The notes under the pieces: generated by a model
Told to the model about the DNA's origin: nothing
Seen by the model: only the letters and a program-made list of their open reading frames with translations
Databases searched by the model: none
In this document: piece by piece, positions 29,380-39,191 of the stretch
How positions within the stretch are numbered: position 1 is the first letter of the stretch
How the letters are laid out: each line of letters starts with the position of its first letter
Position numbers and translations under genes: made by a program
Assembly (NCBI RefSeq): GCF_000340435.2
Contig: NZ_CP011883.2
Location: 716,607-780,606, forward strand
Source: Mycobacterium haemophilum DSM 44634
GTDB taxonomy: Bacteria; Actinomycetota; Actinomycetes; Mycobacteriales; Mycobacteriaceae
Length of the DNA: 64,000 nucleotides
Direction of reading: 5' to 3'

Positions 29380-31485
29380 GTGGCACAGAAGGACGTGCTG
29401 ACCGACCTCACCAAGGTCCGCAACATCGGCATCATGGCGCACATCGACGCCGGCAAGACGACGACGACAGAGCGCATCCTCTACTACACCGGTATCAGCT
29501 ACAAGATCGGTGAGGTGCACGACGGCGCCGCCACCATGGACTGGATGGAGCAGGAGCAAGAACGCGGGATCACCATCACCTCCGCGGCCACGACCTGCTT
29601 CTGGAATGACAACCAGATCAACATTATTGACACGCCTGGCCACGTCGACTTCACCGTGGAAGTCGAGCGTTCGCTCCGTGTTCTTGATGGCGCCGTCGCG
29701 GTTTTCGACGGCAAGGAAGGCGTCGAGCCGCAGTCCGAGCAGGTCTGGCGGCAGGCCGACAAATACGACGTTCCGCGCATCTGCTTCGTCAACAAGATGG
29801 ACAAGATCGGCGCCGACTTCTACTTCTCGGTTCGCACCATGCGGGAGCGGCTGGGCGCCAACGTCATTCCCATCCAGCTACCCGTCGGCTCCGAGGGTGA
29901 CTTTGAAGGCGTCGTCGACCTGGTTGAGATGAAGGCCAAGGTGTGGAGCGCCGAGACCAAGCTCGGTGAGAAGTACGACGTTGTTGACATACCGGCCGAT
30001 TTGAAGGAGAAAGCCGAGGAGTACCGCACCAAGCTGCTCGAGGCCGTCGCCGAAACCGACGAGGCGCTGCTGGAAAAATACCTCGGCGGCGAAGAGCTCA
30101 CGGTTGCCGAGATCAAGGGCGCGATCCGTAAGCTGACCATCAGCTCGGAGGCGTACCCGGTGCTGTGCGGCAGCGCGTTCAAGAACAAAGGCGTCCAGCC
30201 GATGCTCGACGCCGTCATCGACTACCTGCCCTCGCCGCTGGACGTGCCGGCGGCCATCGGCCACGCACCGGGCAAAGAGGACGAGGAGATCGTCCGCAAG
30301 CCGTCGACCGACGAGCCGTTCTCCGCACTGGCGTTCAAGGTGGCGACGCATCCCTTCTTCGGCAAGCTCACCTACGTCCGGGTGTACTCGGGCAAGGTTG
30401 ACTCCGGCAGCCAGGTCATCAACGCGACCAAGGGAAAGAAGGAGCGGCTGGGCAAGCTGTTCCAGATGCACTCGAATAAGGAGAATCCTGTCGAGTCTGC
30501 TGCAGCTGGTCACATCTACGCGGTGATCGGCCTCAAGGACACCACCACCGGCGACACTCTGAGCGACCCGAACAACCAGATCGTGCTCGAGTCGATGACC
30601 TTCCCGGACCCGGTGATCGAGGTGGCCATCGAGCCGAAGACCAAGAGCGACCAGGAGAAGCTGAGCCTGTCGATTCAGAAGCTCGCCGAGGAGGACCCGA
30701 CCTTCAAGGTGCACCTGGACTCCGAAACCGGCCAGACCGTGATCGGCGGGATGGGCGAGTTGCACCTGGACATCCTGGTCGACCGGATGCGCCGCGAGTT
30801 TAAGGTCGAGGCCAACGTCGGCAAGCCGCAGGTGGCGTACAAGGAGACCATCCGCCGGGTCGTGGAGACCGTCGAGTACACCCACAAGAAGCAGACCGGT
30901 GGCTCGGGCCAGTTCGCCAAGGTGATCATCAAACTCGAGCCGTTTACCGGCGAGGACGGCGCGACCTACGAGTTCGAGAACAAGGTCACCGGTGGCCGTA
31001 TCCCGCGCGAGTACATCCCGTCGGTGGACGCCGGTGCCCAAGACGCCATGCAGTACGGCGTGCTGGCCGGCTACCCGCTGGTGAACCTGAAGGTTACCCT
31101 GCTCGACGGTGCGTACCACGACGTCGACTCGTCGGAAATGGCGTTCAAGATCGCTGGTTCGCAGGTGCTGAAAAAGGCTGCCGCGCAAGCACAGCCGGTG
31201 ATCCTGGAACCGATCATGGCCGTCGAGGTCACCACGCCCGAGGATTACATGGGCGACGTGATCGGCGACCTGAACTCCCGCCGTGGCCAGATTCAGGCCA
31301 TGGAGGAGCGTGCCGGCGCGCGCGTGGTGAAGGCGCATGTGCCGCTGTCGGAGATGTTCGGCTACGTCGGCGACCTGCGGTCCAAGACGCAGGGCCGGGC
31401 GAACTACTCCATGGTGTTCGACTCGTACTCCGAAGTGCCGGCGAACGTGTCGAAGGAGATCATCGCGAAGGCGACGGGCGAGTGA
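29380..31485 (+). CDS. fusA: Elongation factor G
   Basis: EF-G, 701 residues, the translocase of protein synthesis. The GTPase motifs are AHIDAGKTTTTERIL (G1, about 20-34), DTPGH (G3) and NKMD (G4), and the domain IV tip and domain V follow in the usual order. The GTG at 29380 gives the standard start VAQKDVLTDLTKVRNIGIM. It corresponds to fusA1 of M. tuberculosis and lies between rpsG and tuf. Confidence 0.98.
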   Translation: MAQKDVLTDLTKVRNIGIMAHIDAGKTTTTERILYYTGISYKIGEVHDGAATMDWMEQEQERGITITSAATTCFWNDNQINIIDTPGHVDFTVEVERSLRVLDGAVAVFDGKEGVEPQSEQVWRQADKYDVPRICFVNKMDKIGADFYFSVRTMRERLGANVIPIQLPVGSEGDFEGVVDLVEMKAKVWSAETKLGEKYDVVDIPADLKEKAEEYRTKLLEAVAETDEALLEKYLGGEELTVAEIKGAIRKLTISSEAYPVLCGSAFKNKGVQPMLDAVIDYLPSPLDVPAAIGHAPGKEDEEIVRKPSTDEPFSALAFKVATHPFFGKLTYVRVYSGKVDSGSQVINATKGKKERLGKLFQMHSNKENPVESAAAGHIYAVIGLKDTTTGDTLSDPNNQIVLESMTFPDPVIEVAIEPKTKSDQEKLSLSIQKLAEEDPTFKVHLDSETGQTVIGGMGELHLDILVDRMRREFKVEANVGKPQVAYKETIRRVVETVEYTHKKQTGGSGQFAKVIIKLEPFTGEDGATYEFENKVTGGRIPREYIPSVDAGAQDAMQYGVLAGYPLVNLKVTLLDGAYHDVDSSEMAFKIAGSQVLKKAAAQAQPVILEPIMAVEVTTPEDYMGDVIGDLNSRRGQIQAMEERAGARVVKAHVPLSEMFGYVGDLRSKTQGRANYSMVFDSYSEVPANVSKEIIAKATGE

Positions 31486-31585
31486 GCGAAGCTCACGAGT
31501 ATGCTGACGCGGTCACTACCGCGGCATAACTAGAAAACATCAACACTGCTTTTACAAGCACCAACAAGTCCAGGAGGACACAGAA

Positions 31586-32776
<1,191 letters not shown>

Positions 32777-32800
32777 GTCTCTTTACCGCGGAGTCAGTAC

Positions 32801-32836
32801 AAAGCCCGGACTGCCGAAATCGGCAGTCCGGGCTTT
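32801..32836 (+). terminator. Terminator after tuf
   Basis: AAAGCCCGGACTGCCG and its complement CGGCAGTCCGGGCTTT form a perfect 16-base stem around a four-base loop. It ends the str operon. Confidence 0.92.
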
Positions 32837-32910
32837 GCGCGTATGTGGCTCGTGGCAGCCTTGCTGGCGCTAATCTGACACGAACTTCCCTGCGAGGCGA
32901 GGAGAGGCAC

Positions 32911-33723
32911 GTGTTAGCACGCTATCTGAAGACACAGTTATTGGTTTTGCTGTGCGGCGGTCTCGTCGGGCCGATCTTTCTGGTCGTCTACTTCGCCCTG
33001 GGATTGGGCAGCCTGCTGCAGTGGATGTTCTATGTTGGCCTGCTCATCACCGTCGCTGACGTGCTGATCGCGCTGGCGTTGACCAACTACGGGGCCAAGT
33101 CGGCCGCCAAAACCGCGGAGCTTGAGCAGCACGGGGTGCTGACGCTCGCCCAAATCACCGGGCTCACCGAGACGGGTACTCGGATCAACGAGCAACCCGT
33201 GGTGAAGGTGAATCTGCATATCTCCGGATCCGGGTTTGTGCCGTTTGATAGTCAAGACCGGGTCATCGCCAGCGTTACCCGGCTGGGCAACCTCACTGCA
33301 CGCAAGCTCGTCGTCCTGGTTGACCCGACCACTCAGGAGTACCGAATCGACTGGGAGCGAAGCGCTTTGGTCAATGGGCTGGTGCCCGCGCAGTTCACCG
33401 TGGCCGAAGACAACCAAACCTACGACTTGAGCGGGCAAGCCGGCCCGCTGATGGAGATCTTGGCGATCCTGCAGGCCAACAATGTTCCGCTCAACCGCAT
33501 GGTTGACATTCGGTCGAATCCGGGACTGCGTCAGCAGATCCACGCGGTGGTGCGCCGGGCGGCCGAACAGCAGGCATCGGCTGCCCAACCGGCACCGGTC
33601 GGCTCGCCGCCGCAGCCATCGATCGCGCAGCGGCTGCAGGAGCTCGAGACGCTCCGCGCCAGCGGTGCGTTGACCGATCAGGAATACAACAGCAGACGGG
33701 TCCAGATCATCTCTGAAATCTGA
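32911..33723 (+). CDS. Membrane protein with C-terminal SHOCT domain
   Basis: A 270-residue protein equivalent to Rv0686. Two N-terminal hydrophobic segments (about 7-30 and 37-60) anchor it in the membrane, a soluble beta-rich middle follows, and the end carries a SHOCT-type motif LQELETLRASGALTDQEYNS. The GTG at 32911 follows GCGAGGAGAGG and gives a length close to the M. tuberculosis protein. The proline/alanine-rich linker before SHOCT (about 225-243) is low-complexity. Function is unknown; SHOCT is usually an oligomerization module. Confidence 0.85.
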   Translation: MLARYLKTQLLVLLCGGLVGPIFLVVYFALGLGSLLQWMFYVGLLITVADVLIALALTNYGAKSAAKTAELEQHGVLTLAQITGLTETGTRINEQPVVKVNLHISGSGFVPFDSQDRVIASVTRLGNLTARKLVVLVDPTTQEYRIDWERSALVNGLVPAQFTVAEDNQTYDLSGQAGPLMEILAILQANNVPLNRMVDIRSNPGLRQQIHAVVRRAAEQQASAAQPAPVGSPPQPSIAQRLQELETLRASGALTDQEYNSRRVQIISEI

Positions 33724-33737
33724 CCCCTTGTCGGCCG

Positions 33738-33790
33738 CGAGTGTGAATCCCACGACGGGTTTACGCGTCGCGTCGTCAGATTCACACTCG
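33738..33790. repeat. Long palindrome downstream of the SHOCT gene
   Basis: CGAGTGTGAATC (33738-33749) pairs with GATTCACACTCG (33779-33790). Inside, ACGACG (33752-33757) pairs with CGTCGT (33771-33776), with matching two-base internal loops. The result is an 18-pair stem, too long for chance. It may act as a terminator without a T-run or as a dispersed intergenic element. Confidence 0.7.
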
Positions 33791-33825
33791 GCGGCGCCAA
33801 CCAGGGCCGCTGTTAGCCTGTCAGG

Positions 33826-34653
33826 GTGGCGACGCAGGCGGGATCACTGCAGGGACGGGTGGCGTTTGTCACTGGCGCCGCTCGTGCCCAGGGGCGCTCG
33901 CATGCGGTGCGGCTGGCCCGCGAAGGCGCCGACATCATCGCGCTCGATATCTGCGCTCCGGTATCCAGCAGTATCGCCTACCCGCCGGCCACGCCAGAAG
34001 ACCTCACCGAGACCGCGTGCGCGGTGGAAGCCGAGGGCCGCAAGGTGCTGGCCCGCGAGGTGGACATCCGCGACGATGCCGCGCTGCGGCAGCTGGTGGC
34101 TGACGGCGCCGAGCAGTTCGGCCGGCTCGACATCCTGGTGGCCAACGCCGGCGTGCTGGGCTGGGGGCGGCTCTGGGAACTCACCGATGAGCAGTGGGAC
34201 ACCGTTATCGGGGTCAATCTGACGGGCACCTGGCGTACCCTGCGCGCCGCGGTGCCCACGATGATCGAGGCTGGCAACGGAGGTTCCATTGTGATCGTCA
34301 GCTCGTCGGCCGGTTTGAAGGCCACGCCGGGCAACGGCCATTACGCGGCGAGCAAATACGGACTGGTGGCGCTGACCAACACGTTAGCGATCGAGCTCGG
34401 CGGATTCGGAATCCGGGTCAACTCCATCCATCCCTACTCGGTCGACACCCCGATGATCGAGCCGCAGGCGATGACGGAGATATTCGCCGAACATCCCAGT
34501 TATCTCCATAGCTTTCCGCCAATGCCGTTGCAGTCCAAGGGTTTTATGACGCCCGATGAGATATCCGATGTCGTTGTCTGGCTCGCTGGTGACGGCTCGG
34601 GCACGCTGTCGGGCACGCAGATCCCCGTTGACAAGGGGGCCTTGAAATACTGA
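33826..34653 (+). CDS. Mycofactocin-coupled SDR oxidoreductase
   Basis: A 275-residue short-chain dehydrogenase equivalent to Rv0687. The NAD motif VTGAARAQGRSHA lies at about residues 15-27, NAG in LVANAGVLGW, and the catalytic pair is Y173/K177 in HYAASKYG. An extra segment after ALDICAPV (IAYPPATPEDLTETACAVE) is the insertion that marks the mycofactocin-associated SDR subfamily, whose members hold NAD tightly and pass electrons to mycofactocin. Its place close to mftR and mftA-G supports that reading. The substrate is probably an alcohol or carveol-like compound, but this is inference. Confidence 0.88.
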   Translation: MATQAGSLQGRVAFVTGAARAQGRSHAVRLAREGADIIALDICAPVSSSIAYPPATPEDLTETACAVEAEGRKVLAREVDIRDDAALRQLVADGAEQFGRLDILVANAGVLGWGRLWELTDEQWDTVIGVNLTGTWRTLRAAVPTMIEAGNGGSIVIVSSSAGLKATPGNGHYAASKYGLVALTNTLAIELGGFGIRVNSIHPYSVDTPMIEPQAMTEIFAEHPSYLHSFPPMPLQSKGFMTPDEISDVVVWLAGDGSGTLSGTQIPVDKGALKY

Positions 34654-34670
34654 CCGGAGACAAGGGCATC

Positions 34671-35825
34671 GTGATCATCGGCGGGGGGCTCGCCGCCGCC
34701 CGAACCGCCGAGCAACTGCGCAGGGCCGACTACACCGGTCCCCTCATCATCGTCAGCGACGAGGTGCATCTCCCGTATGACCGGCCGCCGCTGTCCAAGG
34801 AGATGCTACGCAAGCAGGTCGACGACGTCGCCCTCAAACCACGGGAGTGGTACGACGAGAAAGACATCACCCTGCGGCTGGGTTCGGCCGCTACCAGCCT
34901 CGACGCCCATCAACAGACGGTGACCCTGGACGACGGGACGGTGCTCGGCTACGACCAGCTCGTCATCGCGACAGGCTTAGTGCCGCGGCGCATTCCGGCG
35001 TTCCCCGACCTCGAAGGCATTCGGGTGCTGCGCTCCTTCGACGAGAGCATGGCGCTGCGTGAGCACGCATCCGCCGCACGGCACGCCGTGGTTATCGGCG
35101 CCGGCTTCATCGGCTGCGAGGTGGCGGCCAGCCTGCGCGGTCTTGGGGTGGATGTGCTGCTGGTTGAGCCGCAGCCGACACCGTTGGCATCGGTGCTCGG
35201 CGAGCAGATCGGCGAGCTGGTGGCGCGGCTCCATCGCGACGAGGGCGTGGACGTGCGTACCGGTCTCGGGGTGGCCGAGGTGCGTGGCCAGCGCCATGTC
35301 GACACGGTGGTGCTCACCGACGGCACCGAAGCGCCGGCCGATCTGGTGGTTGTCGGAATCGGGTCACGGCCGGCGACTGAATGGCTGGACGGCAGCGGCA
35401 TCAAGGTCGATAACGGTGTCATTTGCGACGAGGCCGGACGTACCAGCGCACCGAATGTGTGGGCGCTCGGCGACGTCGCCTCCTGGCGTGACCGGATGGG
35501 ACACCAAGCACGCGTAGAACATTGGAGCAACGTCGCCGATCAAGCCCGGGTCGTGGTGCCCGCGATGCTGGGGCGCGACGCGCCGGCAGGCGTGGTCGTT
35601 CCGTATTTCTGGAGCGACCAATATGACATCAAGATCCAATGTTTGGGGGAGCCGCACGCCACCGATATCGTCCACCTCGTCGAGGACGACGGCCGCAAAT
35701 TTTTGGCCTATTACGAACGCGACGGGGTGCTGGTCGGCGTGGTTGGTGGCGGGATGTCGGGCAAAGTCATGAAGGTCCGCTCCAAAATCGCTGCGGGCAC
35801 GCCCATCTCCGAAATGCTGGAGTAA
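34671..35825 (+). CDS. Ferredoxin reductase-type flavoprotein
   Basis: A 384-residue FAD/NAD(P)H-dependent reductase of the ferredoxin/rubredoxin reductase type, equivalent to Rv0688. FAD binding is seen in IIGGGLAAARTAEQLR at the very start, NAD binding in VVIGAGFIGCEVAASL at about 140-155, and the second FAD motif in VWALGDVASW. The only usable start is GTG 34671 because an in-frame stop lies at 34629; M. tuberculosis has about 20 more residues at the N terminus. It may feed electrons to a P450 or ferredoxin, or take part in mycofactocin-linked redox. Confidence 0.9.
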   Translation: MIIGGGLAAARTAEQLRRADYTGPLIIVSDEVHLPYDRPPLSKEMLRKQVDDVALKPREWYDEKDITLRLGSAATSLDAHQQTVTLDDGTVLGYDQLVIATGLVPRRIPAFPDLEGIRVLRSFDESMALREHASAARHAVVIGAGFIGCEVAASLRGLGVDVLLVEPQPTPLASVLGEQIGELVARLHRDEGVDVRTGLGVAEVRGQRHVDTVVLTDGTEAPADLVVVGIGSRPATEWLDGSGIKVDNGVICDEAGRTSAPNVWALGDVASWRDRMGHQARVEHWSNVADQARVVVPAMLGRDAPAGVVVPYFWSDQYDIKIQCLGEPHATDIVHLVEDDGRKFLAYYERDGVLVGVVGGGMSGKVMKVRSKIAAGTPISEMLE

Positions 35826-35849
35826 CTAGGCCGCAGCGTGTTCAGGTCG

Positions 35850-36902
35850 CTACCGCCAGTGCACCGGTGGGCCGTGCGGATGGCATTCGCCCAGGATCTG
35901 ACGTTCGCCACCTGGCCAACTGCGGGCGCGCACCAGGAACTTGATCCCACCACCGGCACCATCGTGCGCCGGCTCGAGGGTGAGGTGCGCCAGCGGTGAG
36001 CGGCTATCGGCGCGTCTGGCCACGGCGTTGATTCCGTCGCGGATCGCGGTCCGCTCATCGTCGGATAGATACTGCCAGGTGATCGAATGCCACAGCACGG
36101 TTAACGCGCCGTCGGACAGGGTCAGTCCGGCGACCGCCTCGGCTGCCGTTTGGCGGGTCAGCCGCGCCGGAACCTTCCTGGCGACCGCGATGGCGCCACG
36201 CAGCCGTTGCAGCCGCGCGCGTTGGTCCGGCCAGACGTAGCTCAACACCGTCATTTCCCCGTCGGGGCTGGTGACGTCGAGGGGCGCGATGTCGTAGCCG
36301 TTGCGTTCGACGATCCGCACCTCACCTGCCGGCGGCAGTTCGCCCTGCCAGGCGTTGTCGATGGTCACCGGCGTGTCGATCGGACCCCACTGGCCGCCAC
36401 CATAGTGGTAGCGATAGTGGTCTGCCCGCAGGTTCAGCCCGGCGCTCGATCCGATCTCGAAAAGCCTGACCGGCAACGCGAATCGGCGCCCCTGTTGGCC
36501 AGCCAGGTGCAGCAGCCCACCGATCAGCACGGCAGATCGGCCGACCTCGTTGGTCTGTGGCGGTTGCCCCAGTGCCGCACGCAGCGAGTCGGTCTGGTCG
36601 GCTGCGGCGCGAACGATATCGGGCCAAGCGGATTCGGCGTCCCAGCGGCCGCCGACGCTGGGATACCAGCGGCGCAATTCTGCTGCCCGACCGTCCAGCG
36701 CCAACCGGTGCAGCCCGCCGAGCAGCCGAAGCGGCACCGCGTGGCGTGCTGGAGCGTCTTCGTGGCCGGCCAAGATGGTCGCGAAGACCCCGCCGGCTTC
36801 GACGTCGTCGGCCACCAGCTCCAGCAACTCGGCGTACATCGGAGAGTCGGTGGCGCAGAACCGCCCCTGCGACCGCAGCGTGTGCAGCAGGTGCTCGCTC
36901 AC
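35850..36902 (-). CDS. DUF2332 protein
   Basis: A 350-residue protein equivalent to Rv0690c and made of a single DUF2332 domain. The stretch FEIGSSAGLNLRADHYRY at about residues 168-185 and the later VLWHSITWQYL resemble the methyltransferase-like core of this family, but no enzymatic role is established. It overlaps mftR by four bases on the same strand, so the two are translated together. That coupling is the main hint that the protein belongs to the mycofactocin system or its regulation. Confidence 0.85.
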   Translation of the reverse strand: MSEHLLHTLRSQGRFCATDSPMYAELLELVADDVEAGGVFATILAGHEDAPARHAVPLRLLGGLHRLALDGRAAELRRWYPSVGGRWDAESAWPDIVRAAADQTDSLRAALGQPPQTNEVGRSAVLIGGLLHLAGQQGRRFALPVRLFEIGSSAGLNLRADHYRYHYGGGQWGPIDTPVTIDNAWQGELPPAGEVRIVERNGYDIAPLDVTSPDGEMTVLSYVWPDQRARLQRLRGAIAVARKVPARLTRQTAAEAVAGLTLSDGALTVLWHSITWQYLSDDERTAIRDGINAVARRADSRSPLAHLTLEPAHDGAGGGIKFLVRARSWPGGERQILGECHPHGPPVHWR

Positions 36903-37495
36903 GGGTTGAGCTTTGCGAATCCGGCGCCGACCACGTCGAACGCATTCGCGAGTGCCTTGGGTAACGGCACTGATTCGTCAGCTAGCCAGTGCTCATAGGC
37001 GCTCAATGCGACCCCGAGCATCGTCCAGGCGATCGTTTGGGGCAGTAGGTCGGTCGTCTTGACGCCCAACCGGCGGGCGACGAACCCGGCGATCACTTCA
37101 CGCCAGCCGGCGTACATCGTCATCGAGTAGGCCTGTAGTTCCGCGGTTTGCAGGATGACCCGCATGCGTTGGCGGTGCCGGACGGTCTCGGACTCGTCAA
37201 AGGTATTGAAGGCCAACAACGCCGAACGCAGTGCTTCGTCCAGCGGAACCCGCGGATCGATGTTGTCGAACAGGTCCCGTAGCTGCGCGAGGTGGGTGCT
37301 GAAGTCGCCCCAGGGGATGGCGTTTTTGGACGCGTAATAGCGGAACAGGGTGCGGCGAGCGATGCCCGCTGCCGCCGCGACATCGTCGACGCTCACGTCG
37401 GCAAAACCCCGGGCGGCAAACAACTTGAGGGCCGTATCGGAAATGTGGTGTGGCGTTGTCGAGCGCCGCCGGCCCACCCGCGACTGCGGCAGCAT
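36899..37495 (-). CDS. mftR: Mycofactocin system TetR regulator MftR
   Basis: A 198-residue TetR regulator equivalent to Rv0691c; MftR represses mycofactocin genes and responds to long-chain acyl-CoAs in M. smegmatis. The helix-turn-helix is SVDDVAAAAGIARRTLFRYYASK at about 35-57. I chose the ATG at 37495, preceded by AAGGGCGG, because the length equals the M. tuberculosis protein; an ATG at 37519 adds eight basic residues. It is divergent from mftA with a 100-base shared promoter region, the expected site of control. Confidence 0.92.
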   Translation of the reverse strand: MLPQSRVGRRRSTTPHHISDTALKLFAARGFADVSVDDVAAAAGIARRTLFRYYASKNAIPWGDFSTHLAQLRDLFDNIDPRVPLDEALRSALLAFNTFDESETVRHRQRMRVILQTAELQAYSMTMYAGWREVIAGFVARRLGVKTTDLLPQTIAWTMLGVALSAYEHWLADESVPLPKALANAFDVVGAGFAKLNP

Positions 37496-37595
37496 CAAAC
37501 CGCCCTTCCTTTTCGGCACTCGATGCCATATTCTAGCGACGATTGCGACCAGATCGACCTGTTGATGTCGAGTCCCTCGGCGAGAGGCAATTCAT

Positions 37596-37685
37596 ATGGA
37601 CCACGAGACCGATACGGACACCGAGCTCGTCACAGAGACCCTCGTCGAAGAGGTGTCTATCGACGGCATGTGCGGGGTCTACTGA
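37596..37685 (+). CDS. mftA: Mycofactocin precursor peptide MftA
   Basis: A 29-residue peptide beginning MDHETDTDTELVTE and ending in the hallmark IDGMCGVY. MftC decarboxylates and cross-links the terminal Val-Tyr, and MftE releases the dipeptide core from the rest. The acidic N-terminal portion is the leader bound by MftB. It is too short for ordinary ORF calling. A GAGAGG lies nine bases before the ATG. mftB starts two bases after its stop, which keeps precursor and chaperone expression linked. Confidence 0.97.
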   Translation: MDHETDTDTELVTETLVEEVSIDGMCGVY

Positions 37686-37687
37686 GC

Positions 37688-38005
37688 GTGCCCGGGCCCA
37701 CGCAGGCTCGTGGGCCCGGCGGCTTTGACCCGGATCACGGCTGGCGGTTACACCCACAGGTGGCGATTCGGCCGGAACCTTTTGGCGCGCTGCTCTATCA
37801 CTTCGGCACCCGCAAACTGTCGTTCCTGAAAAATCGCATCATCCTCGCGGTCGTGCAATCGCTCGCTGACCATCCCGATGTCCGGTCCGCTTGCCGCGCT
37901 GCCGGGGTCGACGAATCCGGGCAGGGTCCCTACCTGCATGCGCTCCAAGTGCTGGCCGAGTCCAACATGCTGGTGGCCCAGCAAGATTCCAAGGAGGGGC
38001 AATGA
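37688..38005 (+). CDS. mftB: Mycofactocin peptide chaperone MftB
   Basis: A 105-residue RiPP-recognition protein that binds the MftA leader and presents it to MftC. Starting at GTG 37688, the core runs through HPQVAIRPEPFGALLYHFG and KLSFLKNRIILAVVQSL to a C-terminal helix. The frame extends upstream through mftA but only this part resembles MftB. Its stop overlaps the mftC ATG, so the two are coupled. Confidence 0.92.
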   Translation: MPGPTQARGPGGFDPDHGWRLHPQVAIRPEPFGALLYHFGTRKLSFLKNRIILAVVQSLADHPDVRSACRAAGVDESGQGPYLHALQVLAESNMLVAQQDSKEGQ

Positions 38006-39189
38006 CAGCGCCGATGACGGCCGGGGCGCCCCGCTTGATCGAGCAGTTCGAACAGGGGCTGGATGCGCCCATCTGCCTGACCTGGGAGCTGACGTATGCG
38101 TGCAACCTGGCTTGCGTGCACTGCCTGTCGTCTTCGGGCAAACGCGATCCCCGGGAGTTGTCCACCCGGCAATGCAAGGACATCATCGATGAGCTGGAAC
38201 GCATGCAGGTGTTCTACGTCAACATCGGCGGCGGGGAACCCACCGTACGCCCCGACTTTTGGGAGCTGGTGGACTACGCCACCGCGCACCATGTCGGAGT
38301 GAAGTTCTCTACCAACGGGGTCCGGATCACCCCAGAGGTCGCCGCGCGGTTAGCGGCCAGTGATTATGTGGATGTCCAAATCTCACTCGACGGCGCCACC
38401 GCCGAGGTCAACGACGCCATCCGCGGTGCCGGGTCATTCGCGATGGCGATGCGTGCGTTGGAAAACCTTGCTGCAGAAGGCTTCTCCGATGCCAAGATCT
38501 CGGTGGTGGTCACCCGGCGCAACGTCGACCAGCTCGACGAATTCGCCACGTTGGCACGCCGGTACGGCGCCACTTTGCGGATCACCCGGCTGCGGCCCTC
38601 GGGCCGGGGCGCCGATGTCTGGGAAGACTTACACCCCACCGCCGCCCAGCAGATACAGCTTTACGAGTGGCTGGTTGCCAACGGTGAGCGGGTGCTTACC
38701 GGTGATTCCTTCTTTCATCTGTCGCCGCTCGGCCAGTCCGGAGCCTTGGCCGGTCTGAATATGTGCGGAGCGGGCCGGGTGGTGTGCCTGATTGACCCGG
38801 TGGGCGATGTTTACGCCTGCCCGTTCGCCATCCATGACCGCTTTCTGGCGGGAAACGTGTTGTCTAACGGCGGTTTTGACAATGTGTGGAAGAATGCCCC
38901 GCTGTTTCGTGAGCTGCGCGAGCCGCACTCCGCGGGTGCCTGCGGTAGCTGTGGGCACTACGACAGCTGCCGGGGCGGGTGCATGGCGGCCAAGTTCTTC
39001 ACTGGCTTGCCGATTGATGGCCCAGATCCTGAATGCGTCCAAGGGCACAGCGCTGCGGCACTGGCCCGCGACCGTGACACGCCGCGGCCTCGCGCTGATC
39101 ACTCCCGCGGCCGAGGAGTCAACGCGCCGGTACCCCTCACCCTCGCGGTGCGACCGCCGCTGCGCCTGTGTAGCGAAAGCCCGCTGTAA
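38002..39189 (+). CDS. mftC: Mycofactocin radical SAM maturase MftC
   Basis: A 395-residue radical SAM enzyme that decarboxylates and then cyclizes the C-terminal Val-Tyr of MftA. The CxxxCxxC iron-sulfur motif is C34-NLA-C38-VH-C41. A SPASM region with further cysteines follows (NMCGAGRVVCLIDPVGDVYACPF and CGSCGHYDSCRGGC, read in pieces at about 252-330). The ATG at 38002 is four-base overlapped with mftB. The last 35 residues after the SPASM domain are proline- and arginine-rich and look poorly conserved. Equivalent to Rv0693. Confidence 0.95.
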   Translation: MTAPMTAGAPRLIEQFEQGLDAPICLTWELTYACNLACVHCLSSSGKRDPRELSTRQCKDIIDELERMQVFYVNIGGGEPTVRPDFWELVDYATAHHVGVKFSTNGVRITPEVAARLAASDYVDVQISLDGATAEVNDAIRGAGSFAMAMRALENLAAEGFSDAKISVVVTRRNVDQLDEFATLARRYGATLRITRLRPSGRGADVWEDLHPTAAQQIQLYEWLVANGERVLTGDSFFHLSPLGQSGALAGLNMCGAGRVVCLIDPVGDVYACPFAIHDRFLAGNVLSNGGFDNVWKNAPLFRELREPHSAGACGSCGHYDSCRGGCMAAKFFTGLPIDGPDPECVQGHSAAALARDRDTPRPRADHSRGRGVNAPVPLTLAVRPPLRLCSESPL

Positions 39190-39191
39190 CC

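Noticed and set aside
29878..31338. A 486-residue minus-strand open frame within fusA
   Set aside because: Shadow of EF-G coding sequence; no recognizable domain.
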